From Adiantum capillus-veneris (taxonomy: Eukaryota; Streptophyta; Polypodiopsida; Polypodiales; Pteridaceae), in the NCBI GenBank assembly GCA_014529385.2, contig CM043963.1, positions 66,320,895-66,384,894 on the forward strand: a DNA stretch of 64,000 bases, read 5' to 3'. Positions 41,990-51,251 of the stretch are shown here, piece by piece. The notes below the pieces were generated by a model that was not told the origin of the DNA, did no database searches, and saw only the letters and a list, made by a program, of their open reading frames with translations. The translations under genes were made by a program, and so were the position numbers. The first letter of the stretch is position 1. Every line of letters begins with the position of its first letter.

Positions 41990-44900
41990 CTCCCTTGTTG
42001 TACCTATTCAGTGATAGCTCTAATTGCTTGCCTCAATGCTAATAAAAATTATTAGCACCCTTGTGTCGGTCTTTTTCGCTTGAGGTCCTTCAACTTTTGT
42101 GGATGCCTTAATCTCTGAGTTTTCTGAATTGGGCTTTGCTTGCACTACTTGAACTTCTTAGCTCCCTTGCTTGCCAAGACTGATAATGTCTTGTCTGGCT
42201 GCTTGCTTTTCCTAGAGCTTTTTAGCAGGCCTCGATCTAGTGGAAGCACTGTGATAAGTTATGCAACTTACCACTATACTGCAACGACTGCTCCCTTTGT
42301 AGCGATTCTTGAGTCGAGCTAACCTGTGTTCACTTTAGCACACAATCTGCAAAATTCTATTTAGCTGGCAAACTTTTTCACAATGAATGCAAAAATTCTT
42401 GATGTGCCTTTGACGGCCACACTTGTTCCGTGGGCTCGGAAGTGACTTTCAAGTTCGCTTTTAGCTGAACTAAACTTAAGCTAGCACAAGAGAATTATGC
42501 ACAAGTCGCACTGATTTGCTAGCAAAAATCTTGTGTTAAAGTTCTCCAAAACTTGCGACTGTTGTTGCAAAATCAAGAGTCCTTGTGTATGGTCTTACTG
42601 CTACCAGATTTGTGTATGGACGCTCAAATTTTACACTAGGCCGTAGTTAACTTTTACACCTTCCCGCGGGTGACCAATGGTTTTCCCAAAAGATAATTTC
42701 TATCTGCTAACTTAGCAGTCTTCAAAAACCGTGACCGTTTTCTCACAATTCTTTCGAACTATCGGTTTTAGACACTCTTGACTTCCGGATGCATTTAGTT
42801 CAAGTTTTGCTCTAAGATCTTTAGAGTTGCTCTCAGGCTACGTTTTGATATAAAAACTTTTCCAATCCGATACCGTTTGTGAAAGTTATGGCCAAAATAG
42901 TGAAATGCAGTTTAGAATGGTCAAAATGAGTCCAAATTCAATTTTAAAAGAAGATTTGGGATCTCTGTGACACTGTGAACACTCTTGTATGGTCAAAACT
43001 ACAGTTGGACCCTAAATCTGGCCTAGAGACATCCTACGCGTAGGATGTCTATATGCTCAGAATTTAACAAAATTTGGTCCAGAGACTCCCCTTAAGTCCA
43101 GCAACACAATGGTATGCTCATAATTTCATTTGGACCTAAAAATGGCCTTGAGACATCCTACGCGTAGGATGTCTTTTTGCTCAGAATGACTTGAAATTTA
43201 CACCCCAGCTTCTCCTTGATGTGCTGATCACAATGGTGTGCTCATAGGTTGGTTTGGAGTCCTAAATCAAGCTGGAGACATCCTACGCGTAGGATGTCTA
43301 ACTGCTCAGATTTTGTCCAAACTTGATCCGAAGATTCTCCTAGTGCTCAACAACCCAATGGTATGCTCAAAATTGAATTTGGATGCCAATAGGTCAAGAT
43401 TTGGGCTACATAAGCTTCTAGTGCACTCCAAGAATAGGATGTCTGACAATTCTTATCTTTGCTTGGTAAATAGGCCAAACAAGGTCCAAATTCACTTTTT
43501 GACCACTTTATGACCCTGGAGACATCCTACGAGTAGGATGTCTTTTTGCTCTGTTTCAGCTCAAACTTGCACTGTAGCTTCCCCTTGATGTGCTAAACTC
43601 ACAGCTATTTTTACTTTTTGATTCTGACACCTATAGGTTGGTCAAATGATCAAGCATCTGTTCCAAAAGCCTGATGTCTGTTCTGATGAATTCCCAAGTA
43701 AAATCAACTCTAAATTGGACCAAATTTGCATAGGAGGCTTATCTAAGGCTATATGACAGCATGGTATGGTCATAGTAGAATTTTGGTTTCAGAATTATGC
43801 AGTAGATATCCTACGCGTAGGATGTCTTTTTGCTCAGAATGAACCCAAACTTGGACCAAAGATTCCCCTAGTCTTCAGCAACCCACTGGTATGCTTAGAT
43901 TTGAGTTTGGATGTCAAAAGACTCCAAGACTAGCTATTCTTGTCTTTTGTCCGTCCAAAAATGCTAAAGTCTGTTCAATCTTCACTTTCACTGAGATGAA
44001 ATTTATCACATGCACTCAATACAACATTTAGAACATGCCTATGGAGTCATTCTATGGTTTGGTCTCAAAATTAGGCCTTGGACACAATTTGGGTAGGATG
44101 TCTGGCAATTCTCGTCTTTTGGCTTTAATCTGTCAAAATTTGGTCAAATTTCCACTTTCCAGGTGAAAATAGGGTAGAACCTACCTTTTAAACACGCTGG
44201 TACCCTCAGATTTTCAAAAAAGTGCCCAGATCACCCTGTAGACATCCTACGTGTAGGATATCTACTGCTTATTTTTTCAGACTGAAGTGTCCTTGATGCT
44301 TCCTTATGCTCTCAACAAGTGCAAGTATGCTTCACAATTGCAAAAACATGCAAAAGTCACTCAATTTAAGCCTTTTCTGTAATTTTACGTTTTCTGACTC
44401 CGCCTTTTAGCTTTTGGTCAACAAAAATAGGGAAAAACACTCAAGTCAATATGTTACTAGGGTAAAACCTACCCTCTGAACCCACTGGTAACCTCAGTTT
44501 CCCCAAATTCCTTGCCAAAAGTACCCTGGAGACATCCTATGCGTAGGATGTCTACTGTCTTAAAATGCAAATTTTTTCTGGCAGTAGTACTCCCATGCTC
44601 TGTAGAGCTCTTAGCAATAATCACAGAAACTTTTGGACTTCAAATCAGCTTCAAACACAATTTACCGTCTTTCCTACTTAGCGTTTTCCACTTCTCTGAT
44701 GAGCCTAACAGCAAATAAGTCATGCATAAAGTACTCTAGATCAGCAATCAAGATATCCTACTTACCCTACTCCTACTCATCAATGTGTGATTGTGATTTT
44801 GATGTCTTGGTTGCTTCCTAGCCTCACACGGACTCTCAAGTCAACCTACCACCACATCTATCACTCCAACTCCTACTCTCTACGCCACAACCTACTACTA

Positions 44901-45070
44901 CCTAATACTACCTAAGACGAAAGATCCAAGCTAGACACACGCTCCCTAGACTCCTCCTAAGACCTAGAGAGTCCACCACCCTCTGATCCTATCTAAATGT
45001 AAACTAGTACTCTGGCAAGCTAGAGGGACCTCTATCCTCAAGGACTAGTCTCGGTCACCTACTTAGGGCC
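41990..45070 (-). other. Long non-coding leader of element D
   Basis: 3 kb between primer site and first ORF with no supported coding sequence. The part 43000-44560 is a degenerate tandem array whose units carry a palindrome (separate entry). Stop codons are frequent in all frames. Confidence 0.6.
43027..44553. repeat. Spaced array of 24-bp palindromes in degenerate tandem units
   Basis: Half-site AGACATCCTACG joined to its exact reverse complement occurs at 43027-43050, 43151-43174 and 43276-43299 (perfect, 124-125 apart). It recurs with one or two changes at 43520-43543, 43804-43827, 44240-44263 and 44530-44553; mostly single half-sites remain near 43426-43444 and 44081-44103. Units share flanking wording: 'tttttgctcagaatga' after it and 'caatggtatgctca' about 65 bases on. 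Later spacings are about 220-290, roughly double, as if intervening palindromes were lost while one strand of the half-site survived. Confidence 0.9.
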
Positions 45071-45074
45071 CTCG

Positions 45075-45092
45075 TCCCCGGCAACGGCGCCA
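45075..45092 (-). promoter_or_regulatory. Primer-binding site, tRNA-Asp type
   Basis: Minus strand reads TGGCGCCGTTGCCGGGGA, complementary to the 3' end of plant tRNA-Asp and common in Athila/Tat-type elements. One base from the LTR start. Confidence 0.85.
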
Positions 45093-45093
45093 A

Positions 45094-46156
45094 TATTGGA
45101 CGGATACGCCGCGACGGACGTCAGCATAGCGAGAACTCACCTAACATATAATGTCAACTGAGGACGGAGCTTGACCCGCAGGCGCGTGGAAGCAAGCAAA
45201 GGGTGTCAACTCTACTCGACCGACTAATGACTACTTCCTACAGAGATATCAAATCTACATGCCATCGATTCTGTATGTGAGAGTCTCCTATGATGCTACC
45301 GCAAGCCAAAAGCCCATTAGACGTTCTCAAAACGTTACGAAACTTGAGGGATATCCTATCAACACCAATAGGCCACTCTCCATAAGGTCCGTGACCAAAA
45401 AAACCTACCCAATACCCTCCGTGCAGAAAACGCGTAGGATGTCTGGCCGGTTTTTGCAGGTCGACGTTTCCGAAAACTAAAGTGCCTAATGTGTAGCTCT
45501 ACTCACTCTGATCGCGTAAATATGCTGAAATGCAAAAACGGACAACAGTTACTCACCGAAACTCCAAAAGTAGCTCGCGGGTGAATCTGCCAAAACACAG
45601 ACGAACGCGCGTGATGTAAGCATCAACGCGTAGCTCTCCTCGTGGGCAACACACTGCTGCTCTCCGTTTGCGATTCCGACCACCGTAGCTCCTGTAGCAC
45701 ACACACACACTCTCTCTCACTCTCTCGCAGTCTCCCAACGACACAGAAGATCAGATTATTCGAAGTCTCTTACAAAGCTTTAGGTTTTGGCTTATATACT
45801 AAACCTTAGAAAACCTAATGTCCGACCAAAATGACCTGATTTGTCCCTAGGCTTCTATAGAGCTTAATTACAACATTGTGAGCTGGCTTTGCTCATCCAA
45901 CAAGCATATGTGGCCAAAATACAATTGCCGACTTAAAATATGAAGTTCTTGTAAACATTACAAAAGTGGCCGTAATGGCTCAAAATAATAATAACGGGAT
46001 ATTCGATGATGTCCATGAGCTTGTATCTTCACATTACAACATCCATCTTCGTCTTCATCACTTCATCAGCATCTTTATTTGGAATCTTTAGAGAATCTTT
46101 GAGGAATCTTCATGGAATCTTTGTGGAAGCGTTGTTGAAAGGTTGACCTGTCAACA
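45094..46156 (-). repeat. 5' LTR of element D
   Basis: 1063 bp, TATTGGACGG (first G changed to A) to CTGTCAACA. Near-identical to 35647-36691, with small indels such as CA/CT repeat length at 45705-45725. Half palindrome ACGCGTAGGATGTCT at 45430-45444. Confidence 0.9.
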
Positions 46157-46200
46157 TCCCGTCTTCAGTTTGGAGATTATTCCCACCAATTGAAGGACAT

Positions 46201-46225
46201 ACGCACACACACACACACACACACA
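46201..46225. repeat. (CA)n microsatellite
   Basis: About 25 bases of CA repeat, 40 bases right of element D. Confidence 0.9.
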
Positions 46226-46370
46226 TTCAGGTATTACATAGAGTTGTAGCATAGTGTATGAAAACAACCTTGGCAAGATTTGTCAATTGAGTCGGTTATC
46301 CCAAGGGTTGATTAAGCAAGAGGGAAATATGCTCACATAAATATATAACATTATTAGGATATCAAAGATT

Positions 46371-46705
46371 GGTTTGAGAGCACCCCAAATTTTCCACTAC
46401 TAACCCTAGCTCAACTTGGCTCCGATACCATGTTGAAAGACAAGGATAAAGCTAAGCTAGGGTGGATGGCCTACATTCTACCAAGATGCATAAGTGGGAG
46501 AGAGTGTGTTCATGTGAAATGTGACTCAAGCGAACATTGGTTTGAGAGCGCCCCAAATTTTCCACTACTAACCCTAGGTCAATTTGGCTCCGATACCATG
46601 TTGAAAGACAAGGATCAAGATAAGCTAGGGTGGATGGATCCTACATTCTACCAAGATACATAAGTGGGAGAGAGTGTGCATGTGAAATGTGACTCAAGCG
46701 AATTA
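46371..46705 (-). repeat. 168-bp tandem duplication spanning a PBS/LTR junction
   Basis: Two copies of 'gagcaccccaaattttccac' through 'gtgactcaagcgaa'. Each holds GCTCCGATACCA (46419-46430 and 46587-46598), a variant Met-tRNA primer site on the minus strand, directly followed by TGTTGAAAGACAAGG, an LTR start. The element body left of it is missing. Confidence 0.75.
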
Positions 46706-47119
46706 GGTTCCAAGATAGATTAGCTTGGACTCTTAAACATGATCTTGAGTTAAATGCAAGTGATCACAAGTTCATAGGAAGCATTGCACTTCATGTAATG
46801 AAACTTGGATGATTTTCCTTGAACTAAAAGGCCATTTTTATACTTGGCCATACACCATTCCATTGCATCTGGGATAAATGCCCTTTTCTCTCCTTCACTC
46901 TATCAAACTATACTCCAAAAGTTCATCACCTCCCCTCAAAGATACAATCTTTGCATTTCCATGTCCTATATGCCTACTTTCCTAGTAGCATAGCCTGCAC
47001 ATGGTGTCCCAGACTCCTTTAGCCCAACAATGGCTAGCCCAAGTCTTGAGAAATGCACAAGATACAATTGGGGTAAACTAGAATAAACGGCTATTATTTT
47101 CTTCTTCTTCTTGTACAAC
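46706..47119. other. LTR-like or unassigned DNA
   Basis: Continues the LTR that starts at 46599; no coding sequence seen. Its end is not defined. Confidence 0.35.
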
Positions 47120-47386
47120 TGTTACATTTGCTTGTTGCTCCCAATAATTCTGTGTAAAGTGTTACCATATACATGTGGTAGTGATGTGTATGAACACACT
47201 AGGACCGCCGGGGCATTTTTTCCCTCCTTAGGAGGTTTTTTCCCTCGTGCATTGTATATACGCCCATCACTCTAGGGCTATCTATCTTTCCATTGCACAC
47301 TAAGTAACACACTCTCTATTGTGTGCCTTGAGCTTCCTTCGTCTTCTCCAAGCTGTGTGTGTTTCTCTGCAACCCTAATTCCAACA
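47120..47386 (+). repeat. 5' LTR of outer copia element
   Basis: Ends CCTAATTCCAACA two bases before the primer site. The left edge (TGTTACATTTG) is a guess. Contains TATATA at 47255-47260 and a small inverted repeat CCTCC TTA GGAGG at 47224-47236. No 3' LTR is present because the element is truncated. Confidence 0.6.
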
Positions 47387-47388
47387 AG

Positions 47389-47400
47389 TGGTATCAGAGC
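47389..47400 (+). promoter_or_regulatory. Primer-binding site, initiator Met tRNA type
   Basis: TGGTATCAGAGC after the LTR end, orienting the outer copia element to the plus strand. Confidence 0.9.
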
Positions 47401-47748
47401 AAGTCACGTCCTCCCGGGCTTAGTCGCCAGCTGCTCCAGCACACGCCTGCTCACTTTCTTCGATTTCAGTGAGCTTTGTCGAGTGTTCGCAGGTCGACAA
47501 AAATTTTGGGAGAGCTCTTAGAGCTTGGTCTGTTCAGAATTTTGATTTGGGCTCATTTCGGCCTCCGTTTCCACTACAGGCAGTACTGCACAGGCTATTT
47601 CGTCATTTTGTGCAGAATTTCTGTGAGTGCCGTTTTTTGCATAACAGGTGCCTTACAGTCTTCTACGGTTTGTGCTATATAGCACAGGTTGTTCCCGCTC
47701 CGTTTCTCCTATTTTCGGGCAGTTTTCACATCAAGTGCAGCATTTACC

Positions 47749-48861
47749 ATGGCTGACAACAACAACACAGATGTGTTCAAGATGTTTGCTGCTGAGGACA
47801 GGTTGGATGGGGACAACTACCCTATGTGGGCTTATATGATGCAACATGTTCTTGTGTCAAAGGGTGTCTGGAACATTGTGCATGGCATTGATGTACGTCC
47901 TGGTTCTGAGGATGTAGGCGATGTTGAGGATGTTGCAGGTCTTGCTGCAAGGATTGCAGCTGTTAGAGTTGTTTTGCCTATGGCAGAACAAGCTCGTTGG
48001 GATGTTAAGGATGCGCAGGCTCATGCATTGATTGCGTTGTTTGTGAAGCGCACCATTGTTCCTCACATCCGTTCAGCAAAATTTGCAAAACAGGCTTGGG
48101 ATATTCTAGCATGCAAGCCGCAATGAGGCTAAAATTGCTTTGCTGCGTAAAGAGCTGGAGTCGAAGATTATGCATGAGGAAGATGATATGGACACTTTCC
48201 TTGCTAGTGTCAAGGATATCAATGAGAAGCTTATTTCTGCAGGTGAAGTCATTTCAGAAAGTTCCCTTGTGCAGACTGTTCTTGATGCCTTACCAGATTC
48301 CTACCAGACTTTTGCTAGTACTTGGAGACTTATGACCCAAGGAAATCCAGAAGTTGTCAAGTTTGATGCATTATGCACATTGCTGTTGCAAGAGTCACTG
48401 TCCAGAAAAAACAGGACTAGACAACGTACAGTTGAACAGGCTTTTATTGCTTCTCAAAGAAAGGGTGGTAACAGTAATGCAGCCACTTCTTATGGTTCTG
48501 CTGCGAGTGGCAAAAATTATGTTCCTAATGCTTCTGCTGGCAGCACTTCGTCTGGAAATTCTGGTGATAAGGGCAAAAAGAAGATGCGTTGCCATTATTG
48601 TAAAGCCAATGATCACTTGATCAAGTCGTGTCCTAAGTTGAAGGCCAAAGAGGCTAAGAAGAAAGAGGGTGGTTCCACTGCAAATGCTGGTTCCACTACA
48701 AATGCAGCTATTGTTGAGTCTTCTGTGAAAGGAGACTGTGTTGCTGATGTTGATGCAGAATGGGATTTTAGTGCAGAGTGCACTTACAATCCTGCTGTCC
48801 ATGATGCATGCTTGTCAGTTGCTGCAGATTCACATGTGTGGTATTTCGACAGTGGTGCTAC
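47749..48861 (+). pseudogene. Copia gag and start of protease, interrupted by insertion
   Basis: Starts MADNNNTDVFKMFAAEDRLDG with DNYPMWAYMMQHVLVSKGVW, the typical copia Gag N-terminus (UBN2/DUF4219 type). A frameshift near 48115 separates it from the frame beginning 48140 (LRKELESKIM, DTFLASVKDINEKLI, ALPDSYQTF). The nucleocapsid knuckle CHYCKANDHLIKSC is at about 48593-48632. After an Ala/Thr/Asn-rich linker comes VWYFDSGAT, the protease active site, where the younger copia element is inserted (TSD GCTAC). The coding sequence resumes at 54394. Gag and protease act in the virus-like particle. Confidence 0.9.
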
Positions 48862-49053
48862 TGAAGGAGTACGAGCGGAAGTGCGACGCGAGAAAGAGTG
48901 CGAGAAGAAGAGCACGACGATATGGTGAACTCGCTCTACTGTAATGTGTAGAGCATAGTGAGTTCTTATTAGGTTTTTACAAAAGAATATGTGTACATAC
49001 CTGGCGGCCCGCCCACTTACCTGGGCAACCACATTGGGCTTTATACCCCAACA
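48862..49053 (-). repeat. 3' LTR of nested copia
   Basis: TGAAGGAGTACGAGCGG to ATACCCCAACA. The polypurine tract follows on the right. Confidence 0.95.
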
Positions 49054-49067
49054 ACCTCCCACTTAAA
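49054..49067 (-). promoter_or_regulatory. Polypurine tract of nested copia
   Basis: Plus acctcccacttaaa, minus TTTAAGTGGGAGGT, abutting the 3' LTR. Confidence 0.8.
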
Positions 49068-49142
49068 GTCCAATGTGGTACTTTAAGTGTGAGAGAAGCT
49101 ACTATACAAGCTAATATACAAGAGATGTAGAGAAGTGATGTA

Positions 49143-51251
49143 CTACCCTACACCTAACTGCTTGCGAAAATGCGCAAAGCTCTCTGAGGGAAGTCCTTTT
49201 GTAAGTAGATCAGCAGGATTTTCTGTGGTGTGAACTTTGACAAGCTGAAGTTGCTTATCCTCGAGCATTTCCCTGATGAAATGATACTTCACATCCACAT
49301 GCTTTGTCTTTGAGTGATAAATTGGATTGCGAGCCAATTGTATAGCACTTTGACTATCACAATATAACACAGGCATCTCTTCTTTGATTCTCAAATCTGT
49401 TACTAGTCGATTAAGCCAAATTGATTCTTTGCATGCCTCTGATGCTGCAACATATTCAGCCTCTGTAGTAGACTGAGTAACACAATCTTGTAATCTAGAA
49501 CGCCATGATACTGCTCCACCAGCCAATGTAAAGACATACCCTGACGTAGACCTTCGGTTGTCTAAGTCACCTGCATAATCTGAGTTTGTAAAACCCTTTA
49601 CACTTAGCTCCCGACTCCCATAGCATATACGCATACTCTTTGTAGCTTTCAGGTATCTCAATATTCCTTTCACTGCCTCCCAATGTTTCTTGCCTGGGTT
49701 TGACATGTATCGACTTACTACTCCCACTGCAAATGCAATGTCTGGGCGAGTAGCAATCATTGCATACATCAAACTACCCACTGCAGACGCATATGGAATC
49801 TTATCCATTTCAGCCTGTTCTTCCTCAGACACAGGACAATCTTGTTTGCTAAGTTTCACATATGGTGGCAATGGAACACTCAATGCCTTTCCCTTCTCCA
49901 TATTGAAACGTTGCAAAACCTTGTCAATATACTCTGTTTGAGATAACCAAATCAACTTCTTTGATCTGTCTCTCTCAATGCGCATACCAAGTATATGACT
50001 TGCCTCACCCATGTCTTTCATGTCAAACGATTTTGCCATCTTTGACTTCAAAGCTGAAATTTCTTCCAAGTGCTTGCCAGCAATCAACATGTCATCCACA
50101 TACAAAATAAGGATCAGCCAACTGCCATCCTTAGCCTTCTTTGTATATAGACAATGATCGAACTCACTACGTTTGTAGCCTTGAGAAAGCATAAACTTGT
50201 GGAATTTATGGTACCATGCCCTCGGTGATTGTTTTAAGCCATAAAGACTCTTTAACACCTGGCATACCCAATCTTCCTTGCCTTTCTCAACAAACCCTTC
50301 TGGCTGCTGCATGTAAATTTCCACATCTAAATCACCATGCAAGAACGATGTCTTGACATCCATTTGGTGCAACACCAAATCTAATATGGCAACCAATGCA
50401 AGAAAGCATCTCAATGTAGTCATCTTGACCACCGGAGAGAAGACTTCATCAAAGTCAATGCCTTGTTCTTGCTTAAAGCCCTTGGCAACAAGTCTTGCTT
50501 TGTACTTTGGCTGACTATCATGAGCGGTGATCTTATACCTGTAAACCCATTTACAAGGTAGAGCCTTTTTGCCCCGTGGTAATTTAACTAGCTTCCATGT
50601 CTGGTTTTTATGCAGAGCTGTCATCTCTGACTGCATGGCCAATTGCCAATTCCCGGAGTCCTTCATTTGCACTGCTTCCTTGTAACATGAAGGCTCATTG
50701 CAATCAGTCAACATGACATAGTTCATAGATGGAACAAACCTATCAGGAGGTCGCGTGACACGTCCAGATCTACGCACAATAGGTGGCTCAGGCTCAGCCA
50801 CAACCTGTGGTTCCAATCTATCCTGTCCTTGATCCTCTTGAGCCCTGACATTTTGTCTTGCACGTGCAGGTCCATCTTCTTGGAAGACAACTCTTCTAAT
50901 CTCCTCAACCCTCTCTGGTTTAGAATGATATTTGGATTCATTAAAGTGAACATCATTGTTGCGGACAACCTTTCTGGATTCGAGATCCCAAAGTCTGTAC
51001 CCCATCTCACCAGAATTACCATAGCCTAGAAAGATGCACTTTCTACTCTTTGGCTCAAGTTTGTTCCTAAATTCCTTTGGAACGTGAGTATATGCCTCAC
51101 AGCCAAAGACTCTGAGATGCTTGTATGAGGGCATTTTGCCTGACCATACCATCTCTGGCACTGAATCCTTCTGCAAAACCTTGCTAGGAGATCTATTTAC
51201 AAGATGAACGTGATACAGCTTCAGCCCAAAACCCATTTGGCAGCTGTGCAT
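49143..51251 (-). CDS. Copia pol: integrase end, reverse transcriptase, RNase H
   Basis: 702 residues. After the integrase C-terminal region (NRSPSKVLQKDSVPEMVW, FGCEAYTHVPKEFRNKLEPK, GYRLWDLESRKVV) comes RT: WKLVKLPRGKKALPCKWVYR, EQGIDFDEVFSPVVKMTTLR, QMDVKTSFLHGDLDVEIYMQ, KSLYGLKQSPRAWY and the catalytic YVDDM. RNase H follows, with SDYAGDLDNRRSTSGYVF, SWRSRLQDCVTQSTTEAEYV and near the end HTTENPADLLTKGLP. All catalytic motifs look intact and the frame is open to its end. The N-terminal Met is not the real start: this frame continues the upstream gag-pol ORF, which it overlaps by about 58 bases after a single frame change. It would copy element RNA and degrade the template. Copia lineage not firmly assigned, Tork-like at best. 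Confidence 0.95.
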   Translation of the reverse strand: MHSCQMGFGLKLYHVHLVNRSPSKVLQKDSVPEMVWSGKMPSYKHLRVFGCEAYTHVPKEFRNKLEPKSRKCIFLGYGNSGEMGYRLWDLESRKVVRNNDVHFNESKYHSKPERVEEIRRVVFQEDGPARARQNVRAQEDQGQDRLEPQVVAEPEPPIVRRSGRVTRPPDRFVPSMNYVMLTDCNEPSCYKEAVQMKDSGNWQLAMQSEMTALHKNQTWKLVKLPRGKKALPCKWVYRYKITAHDSQPKYKARLVAKGFKQEQGIDFDEVFSPVVKMTTLRCFLALVAILDLVLHQMDVKTSFLHGDLDVEIYMQQPEGFVEKGKEDWVCQVLKSLYGLKQSPRAWYHKFHKFMLSQGYKRSEFDHCLYTKKAKDGSWLILILYVDDMLIAGKHLEEISALKSKMAKSFDMKDMGEASHILGMRIERDRSKKLIWLSQTEYIDKVLQRFNMEKGKALSVPLPPYVKLSKQDCPVSEEEQAEMDKIPYASAVGSLMYAMIATRPDIAFAVGVVSRYMSNPGKKHWEAVKGILRYLKATKSMRICYGSRELSVKGFTNSDYAGDLDNRRSTSGYVFTLAGGAVSWRSRLQDCVTQSTTEAEYVAASEACKESIWLNRLVTDLRIKEEMPVLYCDSQSAIQLARNPIYHSKTKHVDVKYHFIREMLEDKQLQLVKVHTTENPADLLTKGLPSESFAHFRKQLGVG

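Larger units (their letters stand above)
35642..46161 (-). mobile_element. Complete 10.5-kb LTR retrotransposon, RT/IN-less (element D)
   Basis: LTRs 35647-36691 and 45094-46156 are near-identical and flanked by TCCCG on both sides (35642-35646, 46157-46161), a 5-bp target duplication. A tRNA-Asp primer site adjoins the right LTR and a polypurine tract the left one, so the element is on the minus strand. The inside, from the 5' end, has 3 kb of non-coding leader with palindromes (45070-42000), gag-like ORFs (41975-39622), a retropepsin-like domain (39638-38925), a W[LV]PK-repeat ORF (38876-38019) and 1.3 kb of non-coding DNA. No RT, RNase H or integrase motif is seen, so it must depend on another element's enzymes. 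The LTRs differ at few positions, so it is fairly young. Confidence 0.85.

Noticed and set aside
43027-44553. CRISPR-like array of palindromic repeats with spacers
   Set aside because: Spacing is irregular, spacers are related to each other, no cas genes, and the context is a plant retrotransposon.
35827-45480. A repeated ORF with VRVSYDATASQKPIRRS at 35827 and 45259
   Set aside because: Both lie in the two LTRs of element D; duplicated because the LTRs are.
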